Assembly: GCA_902729315.2 (NCBI GenBank)
Contig: LR746279.1
Span: 3,690,001 to 3,754,000 of the forward strand
Reading direction: 5' to 3'
Length of the DNA stretch: 64,000 bases
Origin: Spirodela intermedia
Lineage: Eukaryota > Streptophyta > Magnoliopsida > Alismatales > Araceae
The notes below the pieces were generated by a model. It saw only the letters and a program-made list of their open reading frames with translations, was not told the DNA's origin and ran no database searches. Made by a program: the position numbers and the translations under genes. This document shows, piece by piece, positions 12,440 to 25,800 of this stretch. Numbering within the stretch: position 1 is the first letter of the stretch; every line of letters starts with the position of its first letter.

Positions 12440-14601
12440 ATCATGGTGTAATTATTGTCCTTGCTGAATGAAGCGATTTTTGATTTCTACACACCAGCTA
12501 GTTGATCCGATTTAAATGAAACCACTGCAAGTAGGAGGATCTCGAAGGAAATGCTTCGATTCCCAGTGAAAAAAAGTCGTGTTAGCAGCCTGTAAGTGTG
12601 GAAACTAACCTGTGTCTTGACTTCCACATGAAAAATCTTTCCATACGAGTATCGTTATAGGGAGATAATCAGGCCATATGCTGCAACCAAGCAATATACT
12701 ATCAACATACAAGGGAAATGCCTACTTATTAAATTTCCGAATATGTCTAATATTATTTATCATTTATTAGCAATGAATGAAATAGTTATTTTCCTTGATG
12801 GGCAAGAACAATTACAGGCCCATTTCTGTATTTTACAGGTAATCTATCCGTTTTCATTTTCTCTGCGTGATTATATGATTCTCCTCAATTTGGTAAGCGT
12901 TGATGGCTGGACATCGAGAAATAACAAAGTTTACTTCTGAACAACATTAAAGTCAATAATCCTGATTATTAGAAAAGGCTAAAGTTGGTGGTAAATGCAT
13001 ATATAAATCCTGTTGTTGACCCTTGAGCTTTATGAACAAATCAGAGGCCAGAGGACTCGCAACACAACGTGGCTGTGACGGAAGTATGATGGAAGGAAGA
13101 ATCGGGTGCAGAACAATTTATTCTTATTGAGTCGTTCCAACAGAATTGATTTCCTCATCATGAGCCAGGTAATAAAATTTGGCTTTCTCCTCAGCAGGAT
13201 TTCTTGAGCTAATGTTTTCGCAAAAGATGGCAAGTCATCAGTTCATCACAAATCCATTCGTTATAAAACACCTCAATCGCTGACGGTCGGATCTTCTGGT
13301 ACTCCTTTAGATACTGAGAATGTTACTCCTACCTTTCACCACTAACCCGCTCATCGTCACTGTTATTCTATGAGAATGATTCGTAACATGGTTGCGAACC
13401 AGGTGAATAAATGGAATGGGGTTCCATGGGTAGAAGAAACTTATTCCAAACAGTGATATCCGATGTTCAAATCGTTGTCGAAGAAAAACTGAATCCTGAT
13501 AAACCAAGACCTATGAATTTTTCATCTGATAAAAACTAGAAGAGACGAACATTGAGAGAAGGAAAGAGGAGGCACAGAAAGACAGACGGATAGACATAAA
13601 AGAGGGTCAGAACTAGAGAAGACATAATACGTCGTGTTAGCATTCTAACCCGAAAGCTGCCAGGTAGATGGTAGGATCACAATAGATGACGACCACCTCT
13701 TGTAGGTGTGTAAGCCATGGGAGGGATGCTGAATGCCTGTTGCGTACAAAGGGCACGGTCACCGCCAAAGAAACGCATCCGCTATGCCTTATTGCTGTCG
13801 CCCTGAGCTTTTCACCCATTTCTTATTTGAAAACGGAAGTGAGCAAGAGAACTGAGGTTACCCCACGACTCTTTAGTGTTCTTCTAGTTGGAAAACGGGT
13901 CTGCTCAGTCACACTTTCACACAACTTGTGCCAATAGAAGAAGACCGTCCACCCACCCACTATGACCAAATCTGTGAGAAGAGTAGTGACGAGAAGAGCC
14001 ACGATAAGCATTACTGATTGACAACAACGAGGAACAAGGTTGACCTGAGAACTAGGGAGAGTAGTACACGATGATATAAGTGATGATTATTGGGTATTAC
14101 AGTGTAAATACAACGATGATATGCGTCTTAAACAATAAAGCAGAATGCATCATTACTTCTCCAGTCGAGTTGAAAAACCTGAAACGTTTAGTGTGATCAT
14201 AAAACAAATGAACAAGCTTATACCTGCATATGTTAATTTGTATACCAGGTAACTTTTAATTTCGTTAATTCTGTGCTGCTCCATTGCAGAAGCCAGAAAT
14301 ATTGTACATAGCTTAGGAACATGACACTGGTTACTTTTAGACCATAACATATATTTGAAACAAGAAATCAATATTTTTATGAAAACGGAATGGAGTAAGA
14401 AAATCAAACAAAGTGTAGACCATGGAAATTCTGACTTCAAAATTTGTATTATATTTTAGGTTTGTATTCACATACATTGTAATTTCTTAGTGCTCTCATG
14501 AGCCAAAATGGTTTTCAAAAGTAGTAAGGAAGGTAATCCTTTTCAATCCTCATGTTACCTCTATGTTGCTAGGGTACTATTTGTATTTATTAATTGGTGC
14601 G
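12440..14601. other. Gene-free region
   Basis: Short frames up to about 95 codons on both strands show no family I recognise. I see no tRNA, repeat array or element end, apart from the solo LTR that begins at 14602. Confidence 0.45.
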
Positions 14602-16251
14602 TGATTAGTCTTCATTATCATGAGTTAATAATTAGTAAATAATATATTTTTAGCCTGAACTCATGATAAATAAACTTATGTGTTTAAATATGAAAATTAA
14701 TTTTCAATTAATTAACATAAATTTTTAGTTAATTATGTGATTTTTTATAAATTTATATGATTTTTATAATCTTATTTTTTAGATAAATGAAGAAAAAAAA
14801 TAAAAATAAAAATATAGCAAAATGGGGGGAGACCTATTGGCCAGCCGGACCTGCAAGTGGGTTAGAAGCGCAATCAAAGAGAGCCACAAGTAGGGGCTCG
14901 AGTGACTAGGACTGATGGGGGCATGCTTGCGTCACTCCCATTCCACATCACTAGTGGCCAGCCACGTGTGGGGCAAGGAGTCATACACATAAGATAAAGG
15001 AATTTATTACTTCCAAATGTGATATTATTTTATATTCACTTAAAAATTTGGCTCACAAATGATGTGGGACTAAACTCGCATCACACCTTCCCTTGAAAGG
15101 CTTCACATCACACCTTCATTATAACAAAGATATACTATGATGACGTCACTTGATGAAGATATTAGAGTACTTATTTCAATCTCTCACATGTAGGTAGGCA
15201 ACCAACGCAGGTTTGAATCCTCCTAGAGTCAAAACTTATATTTTTATCTAATTATTATGACTTTCTTATAGATCGTCAATGAAGGATTAAGTCGTGATTC
15301 ACAGAATATTATTAGTAAAATTATTCAACGATTCATGATAAAAAAATCACAGATCTATCAAGTAAATCATCTTGGATTGATCGACGAATAAGCTATTGTC
15401 AGGAAGAAGACAATCTATTGAGAGACAAGTCGCCACCTCTTGAAAACATACTAGATGCGATGAAGAGCCTCCTCTTGTTGTGTAGACTTAAAGATGAAGC
15501 TAACTAACATGCACGCCACCTCTATCTAACTCCTCACTGTCGAGTGACAGCCACCAGAGAGTTACAAAGTCATTATTTTTTTACTTTATCAGGTGACAAC
15601 TACTAGAGATGATTTGACAACCTATTTCATTAATCTCTAGACTTCGCAAGGAGATTTAGAGATTGACCATGTCATCTTTGTTTATGGAGAGCCTTCGACA
15701 TCGTAGACACTATACGATGATCCTCCCAAATGCTCAAGATTCTAGTGCATCGTCAACACATCGCTGCCGCGACATCAGAACTCTATTTTCCTATTTTGAA
15801 CTTAAATGTACCAAGCTATACTTCATTTAATTATGATTCTTCTAACTTTTACAGATCTTAATTTGATCAGTTAAATCGTCTATAATCACTTATGTAAAAG
15901 TCATCAGGTAAAACTCTATTTCCAATCGATTCGCATTAGTTGGGCATTGACATCATCCTGACATCCATACCTTTATTTTCCTTTTTCACGAATTTTAAAT
16001 ATTTTTTTTTTTTTTTTTTAGTGTAAAATTTATAAAAAATTATATTCTTTAAGTAAAATTCTAAAAAATTACTCAATATTATATTACATTGCTATGATTG
16101 ACCTAGAAAATTACTATTATTTTTGGAAGTTTTAATAAATTATAATTAATATATTTGTTCAGAAATACTTTTAAATATCTAAAAATTGGTATTTTCTACT
16201 TTTATAAATTTTAATTTACGTGATTTACTATACAACGACTAAGTCACGTTA
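14602..16251 (+). mobile_element. Decayed solo LTR, Athila family
   Basis: End-to-end match to the LTRs at 18741-20360 and 27401-29023: it opens TGATTAGTCTTCATTATCATG (intact LTRs: TGATAAGTCTTC) and closes ACGACTAAGTCACGTTA (intact: ACGACTGAGTCACGTCA). No primer site, polyprotein or second LTR follows, so it is a solo LTR. The differences are strongly biased to C-to-T and G-to-A at former CG and CNG sites (for example GCGGGTCGGAAGCG has become GTGGGTTAGAAGCG), as expected for long-methylated DNA. Flanking bases (GTGCG on the left, ATGTA on the right) do not form a target duplication. Confidence 0.9.
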
Positions 16252-16639
16252 ATGTATGATCATCATTTTCGATGTTAATCTCTTAGTAGACCTAAGTTGA
16301 TTGATTATATAAAGCAACTACATCATGCATCAAAATAGGACTTATTTGGGATAGCACAAATGATTAAAGAAATGTAAAGGAGGTAACCTTAAATATGCAC
16401 AAATGACTTCCTAAATTCAATAAGATAGGTTCATACATTGAGAACAAAATTATATTTCTAATGCTTTAAATGTTTTCAACATCAGTTCTGAAATTTTTTT
16501 GAACATTTCTTTAAAATTTGATGAATCATGTACATGTGCTTCAACATTTATTAAAATATGAAAATGAATATTTTTTCACAAACTTTCAACCAACTTTGCA
16601 TGGTAACTTTTGAAGGAATCCTGATTATGCAAATGAAGG
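16252..16639. other. AT-rich spacer
   Basis: No gene or repeat recognised between the solo LTR and the next repeat unit. Confidence 0.4.
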
Positions 16640-18000
16640 AATCTTGGTCCACCAGGTGATGATACACAAAATATAAAGATTATTTTACTCCATTTGGTAG
16701 AAGACTATATCGTCTCAATAAATGAACAAGAAAACTATTGAGACAGCTCAAGCATATGTAAATATTATTCAATTCTGAATGTACCTGTTGGAAAATTATT
16801 TTAAATTTCTTTGTCCTAACCTTTGATGAATTTCCTTCACAATTAGTTCTACCTCTCTTTGCTTAAAAATTGCATTAAAATTCTTTACACTAAGATAGAT
16901 GTGAAATTAACTCTACATTCCATTACTAACAAGAATTACATTGAGGTCTATCATTATATACACTCTCCAATCCATAAGAAAAAACAAAAAATTATTATTT
17001 ATTGACCTGCCATTTGGGAGGTATCAACGCCAATGGGGGGAGGGGGAGAGTGGGGAAGAGAGAAAGACTAACAAACACACACACACAGTTTTTAGCTAGA
17101 CATCCCTTAGGTAGATTATTGAATCCAACTCTATTTAGCTATAGAGTACCTTGAATACCAACTCTGTGACGTCTCTTGGCTCAGGAAGTGTCCAGCCTCT
17201 TACTAGCTGTGACACAACCAAGGCAAGCAGTTTATCAAATGCTCAACAAGCTGCTACATTAGCAGTGCATAAACCATGTTTGTCAACCAAGTTTGTTTGT
17301 ATGAAGGCCTTTAAACATCAGTGATAGTTGGGGACGACGACACCTCCAAGAGAGGTAAGAGAGCCATGGCCACGGGCAATTTGGGCATCTTTTTGCACTG
17401 CCACGAGCTGTGTATCTCTTGTCCACTTGCAGCTGGATGCCCTTGAGATGGTACACTTTCTCTTTGGCATGTAGCCATGGGGTAAGACCAGCATCAGCGA
17501 CATGTTTCTTTATTTTTGACAGCTAAAGTTTGATTTAGTAATGAGATTCAGCTGTCAATGATGACTGAGTCCCCTAGATCATGAAATTCAAGGAAGGAAC
17601 TGCAAACTCCAATAATCCTTGACATAAAATAGGGTTGACCAGACAAATGGATCTTCTATGTATACTAAATTTGAATGGTCAATAATGAAACTTGAAAAAA
17701 TGTGCCTTGACTATTGTGTCATAACGAAGGAAGCTTTAATTGTTCAGCTAATGCACTCCTTGCAATAAATAACTAGATCATAGTGCTGGGGAAATGTACC
17801 CTTCAGGTTATTGATGTTTGATTATTAAAATTTATTTTCAGGACATTGAGAATGGCCATAAATATGTTGATTTTAGATGTGGTACACCATTGGATATTAT
17901 TTAAAATAGATGTCTGCCAATAATTCGTCAAATTGCCTCATCCATTATCCACACCAAATTTTAGTAGTGAACTATAGGTTTCAATAGGCTTAAATGCGTC
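16640..18000. repeat. Unidentified repeat unit, copy 1
   Basis: Aligns by eye with 34880-36060 and, in its middle part, with 36190-36483. Shared blocks are CCATTACTAACAAGAAT, TTGAATCCAA, the GTGTCCAGCC...TAGCTGTGACAC block, a GAGAGAAGTGAGAG-like block, and a right end containing TTATTTTCAGGACATT. Frames differ between copies and contain stops, so it does not look coding. A G-rich tract (about 17035-17060) and a short CA repeat lie inside. Identity unknown. Confidence 0.65.
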
Positions 18001-18691
18001 GCGCATGGAACGCCAACGTGTTAATTTCACCCGGTTAATTTGATAGAGATCGTGTAAAAAGTTTTGCAGATCATAGATTGAGGATTCTTTTTAGCCTTCT
18101 CTCTAAAATAACCCAATCTCTTGATCCGTAATCTAGTCCATCACCTAAACCTAAACACTTTCCATCCGAACGTAAACAAGCCATGGTCTTTAGAACTTAG
18201 ACATTGGTCAGCTTACTAACAATGGTACAAGTTCAGTTTCAAACATGAAACAGACAAATAATTGAGCATCAATGTAAAACAAGTCAAAGAAGATTTCTCT
18301 TTCAGTACAACATTGCACCTCGAGAAATATTATGTATTGAAAAAGGAAATTGTTCGCTTTAATGATATAGAAGGAATCATTGCTTTTATTTAAGTATTGG
18401 AGTAGATTGATTAATAGACCAGCTGTTGAAAAACTATAGAGGAAGGGAACTGAGTAGGCCTATTAGAAAGGCCAATTCAAGATATCCATCGTACATGCAT
18501 CACCGAACACATACCGGTGGGGCAGGATCATGTGAAGGCCCAGCTCTATGAGGCGAGGGTACTCTTACACATACACGTGGTTTTCGATCTACTAGTGGTG
18601 AGGCAAAACCTAGGTAAGCTGCTTTCATTCTCGGTAAAATCCAGGTTGCATCAGTAGATGTAGACAATAATAGCAAAATTGAGAGCAAAAT
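18001..18691. other. Spacer before the nested retrotransposons
   Basis: No gene recognised. It ends in AAAAT (18687-18691), the probable left target duplication of the copia element. Confidence 0.4.
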
Positions 18692-18740
18692 TGTAAGGGT
18701 GACTTGGTCATCCTTCATTCAGCAAGGCCTAAGTGGGCCA
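18692..18740 (+). repeat. Copia 5' LTR, left fragment
   Basis: First 49 bases of the copia 5' LTR, matching 33635 onward (TGTAAGGGTGACTTGGTCATCC...AGCAAGGCC). It ends with GGCCA, the target site of the inserted Athila element. Confidence 0.88.
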
Positions 18741-20360
18741 TGATAAGTCTTCATTATCATGAGTTAATAATTAGTAAATAATATAGTTTTAGCCTTAACT
18801 CATGATAAATAGACTTATATTTGTGTTAAAGCATGAAAAGTGGTTTTCAGTTGATTAACGTGAATTTTTGGGTAATTATGTGATTTTATACGATTTTTAC
18901 AGTCTTAGTTTTGAGATAAACGAAGAACAAGAAATAAAAATAAAAATATTGCAAAATGAGGGAATCCGCCGGCCAGCCGGGCCCGCAAGCGGGTCGGAAG
19001 CGCAGTCGGGGAGTAGCCGCGAGCGGGGGCTCAGCGGCTTGCTTGGATCGATAGGGGCACGTGTGCGCCACTCCCCTTCCACGTCACCGGTGGTCAGCCG
19101 GCTGTGGGGCAAGGAGTGGTCGTACACGCGAGAGGATTTTGCCTATAACTTTACTATATATTCGCCCAAATAATCCGCGCACAACCGATGTGGGACTAAA
19201 CCCGCGTCACACCTTGTTCAGGGGCGGGCGACCGCCGCGGGTTCGAATCCTCCCAGAGTCAAAATTCATATATTTTTAACTGATTATCGCGACTTTCCTG
19301 CAGATCGCCGGTGAAGGATTAAGCAACCGGAATCGCTGGATCATCGGCGAAAATCTCGTCAACGCGATTCGCGGAGCATTGCTACTAAAATTGCTGAACG
19401 ATTCGCGATAAAAGGATCGCAAATCCATCGAGTAAATCATCTCCGATTGATCGACGAACAAGCCATCGTCGGGAAGAGGACGATCCGCCGGGAGACCAGT
19501 CGCCACCTCCTGAGAGCGTACCAGATGCGATGAAGAGCCTCCTCTTGCTGCGCGGACCTGAGGATGAAGCTCCCTAACACGCGCCCCACCTCCATCCAGC
19601 TCCTCTCCGTCGGGTGACAGCCGCCGGAGAGCCGCAAAGTCGCCGTTTTTCCGCTCCGCCGGGTGACAGCCGCCGGAGACGATTCGACGACCCACTTCAT
19701 TGATCTCTAGACTTCGCGAGAAGATCTAGAGATTGCCCACGTCGTCTTTGTCCAAGGAGAGCCTTCGAGGCCGTGGACACTGCACGACGATCCTCCCGAA
19801 CGCTCAGGATTCCGGTGCATCGCCGACACATCGCCGTCGCGACGTCGGAACTCTGTTTTCCTGCTTTCAATTTAATTTACGCTTCATTTAGTGATACTTT
19901 GTTGATTTTAATTTACCAAACTATACTTCGTTCAATTACGATTCTTCCGGCTTTTACAGATCTTAATTTGATTAATTGAGTCGTCTGTAATCGCCTACGT
20001 AAGAATCGCCGGGCGGAACTCTCTTTCCGCCTGATTCGCGTTCGCCGGGCGCTGACGTCATCCTGACGTCCGCACCCTTATTTCCTTTTTTTCGTGAATT
20101 TTAAATATATTTCCTTTTTATTTCCTAGTATAAAATTCGTAAGAAAATCGTACTCATTGAGAAAAATTCTGAATAATTACCAGATATTATATTACATCCC
20201 TGTGATCGACCTGGAAAATTACCGCTATTTTTGGAAATTTTATTGAATTATAATTGATATATTTATTTAGAAATACTTCTAAATATCTGAAAATTCGTAT
20301 TTTCTAGTTTTATAAATTTTATATTTGCGTGATTTAATATACAACGACTGAGTCACGTCA
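18741..20360 (+). repeat. Athila 5' LTR
   Basis: 1620 bases, TGATAAG...GTCA, paired with 27401-29023. AT-rich ends surround a GC- and CG-rich core (about 18960-19850). It contains a TATA-like CTATATATT near 19154-19162, followed by GATGTGGGACTAAA, and a pol III B-box-like GGTTCGAATCC at 19240-19250. Confidence 0.95.
19154..19162 (+). promoter_or_regulatory. Probable LTR promoter TATA box
   Basis: ACTATATATTCGCCC is retained in both LTRs, including across the nearby indels. The position, in the first third of a long LTR, fits a retroelement promoter. The start of transcription is not visible from sequence. Confidence 0.4.
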
Positions 20361-20365
20361 AATTT

Positions 20366-20381
20366 TGGCGCCGTTGCCGGG
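20366..20381 (+). other. Athila primer binding site (tRNA-Asp)
   Basis: TGGCGCCGTTGCCGGG begins five bases after the 5' LTR end and is complementary to the 3' end of plant tRNA-Asp, the usual Athila primer. Confidence 0.88.
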
Positions 20382-20581
20382 ATGTATTGCATAATATTTA
20401 GTATTTTTCTGTTTTTCTCTTAGAGTACTCTTTGTTTTATTTTCTTTTTGCCAATTTTTATTAGAAAAAGGGAACGAAAAGAAGCACGGCAAGGACTGGA
20501 GCATCCTGAAGGAGGGTAATAGTTACTAGCTTTTTCATTATTTCATTCAAAAATAAAAATCCGAAAGAAAAATTAATTTTG

Positions 20582-20848
20582 ATGGATCCTGAAGGAAGTA
20601 CAGGTCAAACTGAGAACAATCCTATGGCCATGAAAAATCATTATATCCCTGATTCATTTCAAAGAGCATCTAATATTAGAGTCCCATTAGCACCCACTGT
20701 TAAATTCGAAATAAATCTAGGATTTTTTCAAATGCTCCCTAATTTTCATGGATTGCCTTTAGAGGAACCTCATCAGCACTTAGAAAAATTTCATATGGTC
20801 TGTGATTTAGTTAATCTCCCTCAAGTTACACCGAAATTATTAAGATGA
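20582..20848 (+). CDS. Athila gag N-terminus, cut by a frame break
   Basis: About 88 codons from the ATG at 20582. The text ([20 protein letters not shown]) is the start of the plant retrotransposon gag domain, which normally continues into the [13 protein letters not shown] segment. Here that segment is in another frame: a TGA at 20846-20848 ends this frame, and the ATG at 20845 opens the next, overlapping as ATGA. The simplest reading is a one-base indel in this copy. Reinitiation at the overlapping ATG is possible but has no support here. Confidence 0.8.
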   Translation: MDPEGSTGQTENNPMAMKNHYIPDSFQRASNIRVPLAPTVKFEINLGFFQMLPNFHGLPLEEPHQHLEKFHMVCDLVNLPQVTPKLLR

Positions 20849-23800
20849 AATTATTCCCTCATACACTTAGGGACAAAGCTAGTCATTGGCTATCCACATT
20901 AGATAGAGAATTAACTAGCTGGAAAGATATAGAACAGGCCTTTCTTCGAAAATTTTATCCCTTAGGAAAAACTCAAAATATGAGAAAACATATATGGAGT
21001 TTTTCTCAAAGACCAGGAGAAACTTTGCATGAGACATGGGAAAAATTCAAAGATTTACTTAGAAAGTGTCCTCATCATGCTATACCCAAGTGGCAGCTCA
21101 ATAGAATTTTTTATGATGGATTATTAGAACAACATAGAAATATGGTTGATTCTATATGTGGAGGAGCTTTTATGGAGAAAACTCCTGATGAGATTTACAA
21201 TCTTTATGAGAATTTAAGTGAAAATTCTAGAGATCAAGCCTCTTTTGAATTATATGACAGGGATAAGAAGAGAGGAATTTATGAATTGCATCATGATGAT
21301 GATTCTAAACTTAGAAATGAGGTTAATCAGATTAATCAAAGATTAGAAAAAATTGATTTACTTATTGATAATATTAGAAAGCCTTTTAACCCTCAACTCA
21401 ATTCGAATAGTACATGTCCTATGTATGGTGAAAATGATTATTCTGAACTTCAATGTTATAATTTAGATCAATCATTTCACCCTATGCAAGAACAAGTGCA
21501 AGTAGCTCACGGTTTTAATAGAAATAGGGAAAATTTTTCAAATTCTTATAATCCTAATTGGAGGAATAATTTTTCATGGAGAGACCCAAATAATATTCAA
21601 AATCCAGAAGCACTTAGACCCAATTCAAACTCTGAATTTCGTCCAAAACAAGAAAATAGATTTCAGAAAAATCAGCCCTCTCAAACTCAACCTGATGCTA
21701 TGGAAATGATGCAGCAAATGAGCCAAATGATGCAACAAACTATGAATCAAATGATGCAACAAACTATGAATCAAATGATGCAGCACCAGAAACAAATTAT
21801 AGAGGCCCTTGGGAATAAGAGAGAAGAGGGACAGCTACCTAGTCAGCCCATAGAAAATCCAGGGAACCGCCCAACAATAGGATTTCAGCATGGGGAGTCT
21901 AGTAGCATGAATCTAGGAAAAAACCCACGAAATGAAAATGTTAGGACAGTGAATGCATTAAGGAGTGGTAAGATCTTACCTGATCCTTATCCCCAAACAT
22001 TAGAAGAAAAAGAAAATGTGGACACCCCAAAACAAAATCAAATAGGAGTAGAAGAGGATTTTATAGATTCTACCAAAGAAATTTCGAAAGAGAGGACAAC
22101 CATTCCATTTCCTAAAGCTCTAGAGCCTAGACAAAGAAAGAAAAAGGAACACAATGAAGAAATAAAGAAAATTTTACAAGATGTGCAAATTAGTCTTCCT
22201 TTACTCACTGCCATTGAACATATTCCTGAATATGCTAGAGTTTTGAAAGAAATGTGTACACCAAAAAGGGCACCTAGAGTAGAAAAATTATCTATGCATG
22301 CTAGTGCGTTATTATTAAATCAATTACCATTTAAATTGAGAGATACAGGTGCTCCTTTAATTTCGTGTGATATTGGTGGATTCATTTTTCAGAATGCATT
22401 ACTTGACACCGGTGCTAGTATTAATTTATTACCTGCAAGTATTTGTGATAAATTTAATATTTCTGATCTTAAACCTTCTACTGTTACCTTACAATTTGCT
22501 GATAGATCCATAAAACATCCTAAAGGTATCTTAGAAAATGTGATAGTGACAGTTAAAGGGTGTAAATTTCCAGCTGATTTTGTAGTGCTGGAAATGGATT
22601 TTAATGGACAGTTTTATGATACACCAATCATCCTAGGGAGACCATTTTTGCATACAGCAAAGATGAATATTGATTTTCCCACAGGTATTGCGAAAATTTC
22701 ATGTGGAGATCAATCAGTAGAAATTAAAATTTTTGAGGTATCAAATGATCTTAAGAAATCCCAAGTATATGATTGTCATACCATAGATCTTCTAGATGAT
22801 TTTGATGATCCAGATGTTATTGATGACTGTGTGCTGGAAGAATTAGAGGAAATAGAGAATATAAATTTAGAAGAAAAGAAAGAGGAAGATCATCTGAATT
22901 TAGAGTTGAAACCTCTCCCCTCTAGTTTAAAATATATGTTTTTGGAGGAAAATAATTCATTTCCTGTTATTATTGCAGCTGATTTGAGTAATGAACAGGA
23001 AGAAGAATTATTAGATGTACTTCGAAAAAATAAGAAGGCTATGGGCTGGAAAATGGACGATCTAAGGGGCATTGATATGAGAGTATGCATGCATAGTATA
23101 TATTTAGAGGAGGGGGCTAGAACTAGCAGGGAACCACAACGAAGATTAAATCCTAACATGATGGAAATTGTAAAAAAAGAAATTTTAAAGTGGCTGGCTG
23201 CTGATATTATTTACCCTATTTCAGATAGCAAATGGGTTAGTCCTACACAAGTAGTGCCAAAAAAATCAGGGATCACGGTTATAAAAAACGAAAATGGGGA
23301 GGAAATACAAACAAGACTAACTACCGGTTGGAGAGTTTGCATTGATTATAGAAAATTAAATTCAGTTACTAGAAAAGATCATTTTCCCCTACCATTTACT
23401 GATCAAATTTTAGAAAAATTAGCTGGAAAAAACTTTTTTTGTTTTCTGGATGGATACTCTGGTTATAATCAAATTTATATAAACCCTTTAGATCAAGAAA
23501 AAACAACTTTCACTTGTCCATTTGGTACTTTTGCTTTTAAACGCATGCCTTTTGGTCTGTGTAATGCTCCAGCCACATTTCAAAGATGTATGCTGTCTAT
23601 TTTTTCTGATATGATTGGAAAATGCATGGAAATTTTTATGGACGATTTTTCTGTTTTTGGTGAATCATTTGATGAATGCTTAAATCATTTACAGCATGTA
23701 CTTGAGAAATGCATAGAGAAAAAATTAGTTTTGAGTTGGGAGAAATCACATTTTATGGTTAAAGAGGGAGTTGTGTTGGGTCATATTGTGAGTGAAAAGG

Positions 23801-25800
23801 GTTTAGAGGTGGATAGAGCAAAAATCGATATTATATCTAAAATGAAACCTCCGAATTCAGTAAAACAGATTAGATCTTTCTTGGGTCATGCAGGTTATTA
23901 CAGAAAATTTATTCAAGATTTTTCGAAAATTTCTAAACCTCTCACCATGCTATTATCTAAAGATGTGCCTTTTAATTTTGATGAGAAATGTTTTGAGTCT
24001 TTTTCCGAAATAAAAAGATTACTTACTGAGGCACCCATTTTACAAGCTCCTGATTGGTCCCTTCCCTTTGAAATAATGTGTGACGCTTCGAATTATGCAG
24101 TGGGGGCCGTTCTAGGACAAACAAAAGAGTCAAAACCCATAGTAATTTCATATGCTAGTAAAACTATATCTGATGCTCAATTAAATTATACCACGACTGA
24201 AAAAGAATTGTTAGCTGTAGTATTTTCGTTAGAAAGGTTTAGATCATATATTTTGGGAGCTAAAATTATTATTTATACTGATCATGCAGCATTAAAATAT
24301 CTGTTAAATAAGAAAGATGCAAAGCCACGTTTATTAAGATGGATTTTATTGTTGCAAGAATTTGACTTAGAAATAAAAGATAAAAAGGGTTTCGAGAATG
24401 TTGTTGCTGACCATCTTTCTAGATTAAGTGATACAGGAATAAATGCAGCACCTTTACAAGACGCATTTCCAGATGAACAATTGATGGCAGCTCAACATCA
24501 ACCATCACCATGGTATGCACATATTGTTAATTTTCTGGTTTCTGGAAAAACTCCAGAACAGTGGGATAAGAACAGAAAAAATCATTTCTTTTCTAAGATT
24601 AGAAATTATTTTTGGCATGATCCTGATTTATATTACTTGGGCAATGATCAAATTTTAAGGAGATGTGTTCCTGAAGAAGAATATCATAGCATTATTAACA
24701 TGTGTCATTCATCTAACTGTGGAGGACATTTCTCTGGACGAAAAACAGCTGCAAAAATTTTCCAGTGTGGTTTTTATTGGCCTACAATCATTAGAGATTC
24801 TATAGAATTTAGTAGAACATGTATTTCATGCCAATCTATAAGTAACATGAGTAAAAAAGATGAAATGCCCATGAGTAATATGTTAGTAGTCGAAATTTTT
24901 GATGTATGGGGAATAGATTTCATGGGTCCCTTCCCATCAGCTGAAAAATATGAATATATTTTGCTTGCTGTTGATTATGTGTCGAAGTGGGTGGAAGCTA
25001 TTCCTACTAGAACTAATGATCATAAAATCGTGATGAAATTTGTGCAGGAAAATATTTTTTCGAGATTTGGATGTCCTAGAGTGATTATTAGTGATGGAGG
25101 AACACATTTTACAAATAAAAATTTCAGAGAACTGTTGAAAAAGAATGGAGTACACCATAGAGTAGCCACTCCATATCATCCCCAAACAAATGGGCAAGCT
25201 GAAGTAGCAAATAGGGAAATTCAGAGAATTTTGAGAAAAATAGTTAGACCAGATAGGAAAGATTGGCCCACGAAATTACAAGATGCATTATGGGCTTATA
25301 GAACAGCTTATAAAAATCCCATAGGTATGTCCCCATTTCGTCTCATTTTTGGAAAGCCATGTCATCTTCCTGTGGAAATAGAGCATAAAGCATTATGGGC
25401 TATAAAAAATTTATGTATGGATGAAAAATCAGCTGGTGGGCATAGAATTTTTCAGTTACATGAACTAGAGGAGTTGAGGAATGAAGCTTATGAAAATCAT
25501 AGAATATATAAAGAAAAAACTAAAACTTTTCATGATAAATACATTAGCAGAAAAAAATTTGATGTTGGACAAAAAGTGTGGTTATATGATTCTAGGCTGA
25601 AATTATTCCCAGGAAAATTAAAATCAAAATGGAAAGGGCCTTATGTGGTGGAAGAGACATATGATCATGGGGCTGTAATGATTAAAGATCCTAAAAGTGA
25701 TCATAACTTTAAGGTAAATGGACAGCGGCTTAAACATTACATAGAACATGAACACCTTGCAGAAAAAGAAATTTTATTATTAAAAGAAATTCAAGAGTAA
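20845..25800 (+). CDS. Athila gag-pol polyprotein, long open frame
   Basis: 1651 codons without a stop. In order: rest of gag (to about residue 300), with a degenerate zinc knuckle near 190 and a Met/Gln-rich duplication (MMQQTMNQ repeated, DNA 21708-21790); aspartic protease with LLDTGAS near 520; reverse transcriptase from about 830 ([11 protein letters not shown]), with FMDD at about 931-934; RNase H from about 1075 ([14 protein letters not shown]); integrase with an HHCC zinc finger near 1288-1330, and catalytic Asp, Asp and Glu in GIDFMG (~1357), SDGGTHF (~1417) and QAEVANRE (~1453). It ends with a [10 protein letters not shown] tail and no chromodomain. All visible catalytic motifs are intact. 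Codon use is AT-rich, unlike the host exons. It copies and integrates the element via virus-like particles (family knowledge). Confidence 0.95.
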   Translation: MKLFPHTLRDKASHWLSTLDRELTSWKDIEQAFLRKFYPLGKTQNMRKHIWSFSQRPGETLHETWEKFKDLLRKCPHHAIPKWQLNRIFYDGLLEQHRNMVDSICGGAFMEKTPDEIYNLYENLSENSRDQASFELYDRDKKRGIYELHHDDDSKLRNEVNQINQRLEKIDLLIDNIRKPFNPQLNSNSTCPMYGENDYSELQCYNLDQSFHPMQEQVQVAHGFNRNRENFSNSYNPNWRNNFSWRDPNNIQNPEALRPNSNSEFRPKQENRFQKNQPSQTQPDAMEMMQQMSQMMQQTMNQMMQQTMNQMMQHQKQIIEALGNKREEGQLPSQPIENPGNRPTIGFQHGESSSMNLGKNPRNENVRTVNALRSGKILPDPYPQTLEEKENVDTPKQNQIGVEEDFIDSTKEISKERTTIPFPKALEPRQRKKKEHNEEIKKILQDVQISLPLLTAIEHIPEYARVLKEMCTPKRAPRVEKLSMHASALLLNQLPFKLRDTGAPLISCDIGGFIFQNALLDTGASINLLPASICDKFNISDLKPSTVTLQFADRSIKHPKGILENVIVTVKGCKFPADFVVLEMDFNGQFYDTPIILGRPFLHTAKMNIDFPTGIAKISCGDQSVEIKIFEVSNDLKKSQVYDCHTIDLLDDFDDPDVIDDCVLEELEEIENINLEEKKEEDHLNLELKPLPSSLKYMFLEENNSFPVIIAADLSNEQEEELLDVLRKNKKAMGWKMDDLRGIDMRVCMHSIYLEEGARTSREPQRRLNPNMMEIVKKEILKWLAADIIYPISDSKWVSPTQVVPKKSGITVIKNENGEEIQTRLTTGWRVCIDYRKLNSVTRKDHFPLPFTDQILEKLAGKNFFCFLDGYSGYNQIYINPLDQEKTTFTCPFGTFAFKRMPFGLCNAPATFQRCMLSIFSDMIGKCMEIFMDDFSVFGESFDECLNHLQHVLEKCIEKKLVLSWEKSHFMVKEGVVLGHIVSEKGLEVDRAKIDIISKMKPPNSVKQIRSFLGHAGYYRKFIQDFSKISKPLTMLLSKDVPFNFDEKCFESFSEIKRLLTEAPILQAPDWSLPFEIMCDASNYAVGAVLGQTKESKPIVISYASKTISDAQLNYTTTEKELLAVVFSLERFRSYILGAKIIIYTDHAALKYLLNKKDAKPRLLRWILLLQEFDLEIKDKKGFENVVADHLSRLSDTGINAAPLQDAFPDEQLMAAQHQPSPWYAHIVNFLVSGKTPEQWDKNRKNHFFSKIRNYFWHDPDLYYLGNDQILRRCVPEEEYHSIINMCHSSNCGGHFSGRKTAAKIFQCGFYWPTIIRDSIEFSRTCISCQSISNMSKKDEMPMSNMLVVEIFDVWGIDFMGPFPSAEKYEYILLAVDYVSKWVEAIPTRTNDHKIVMKFVQENIFSRFGCPRVIISDGGTHFTNKNFRELLKKNGVHHRVATPYHPQTNGQAEVANREIQRILRKIVRPDRKDWPTKLQDALWAYRTAYKNPIGMSPFRLIFGKPCHLPVEIEHKALWAIKNLCMDEKSAGGHRIFQLHELEELRNEAYENHRIYKEKTKTFHDKYISRKKFDVGQKVWLYDSRLKLFPGKLKSKWKGPYVVEETYDHGAVMIKDPKSDHNFKVNGQRLKHYIEHEHLAEKEILLLKEIQE

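Noticed and set aside
13307-13507. Possible organelle-derived fragment
   Set aside because: The minus text looked organelle-like at first, but I could not tie it to any specific plastid or mitochondrial gene.
19200-19260. tRNA gene in the LTR
   Set aside because: A B box is present, but the T stem is imperfect and no acceptor or anticodon arm folds at proper spacing.
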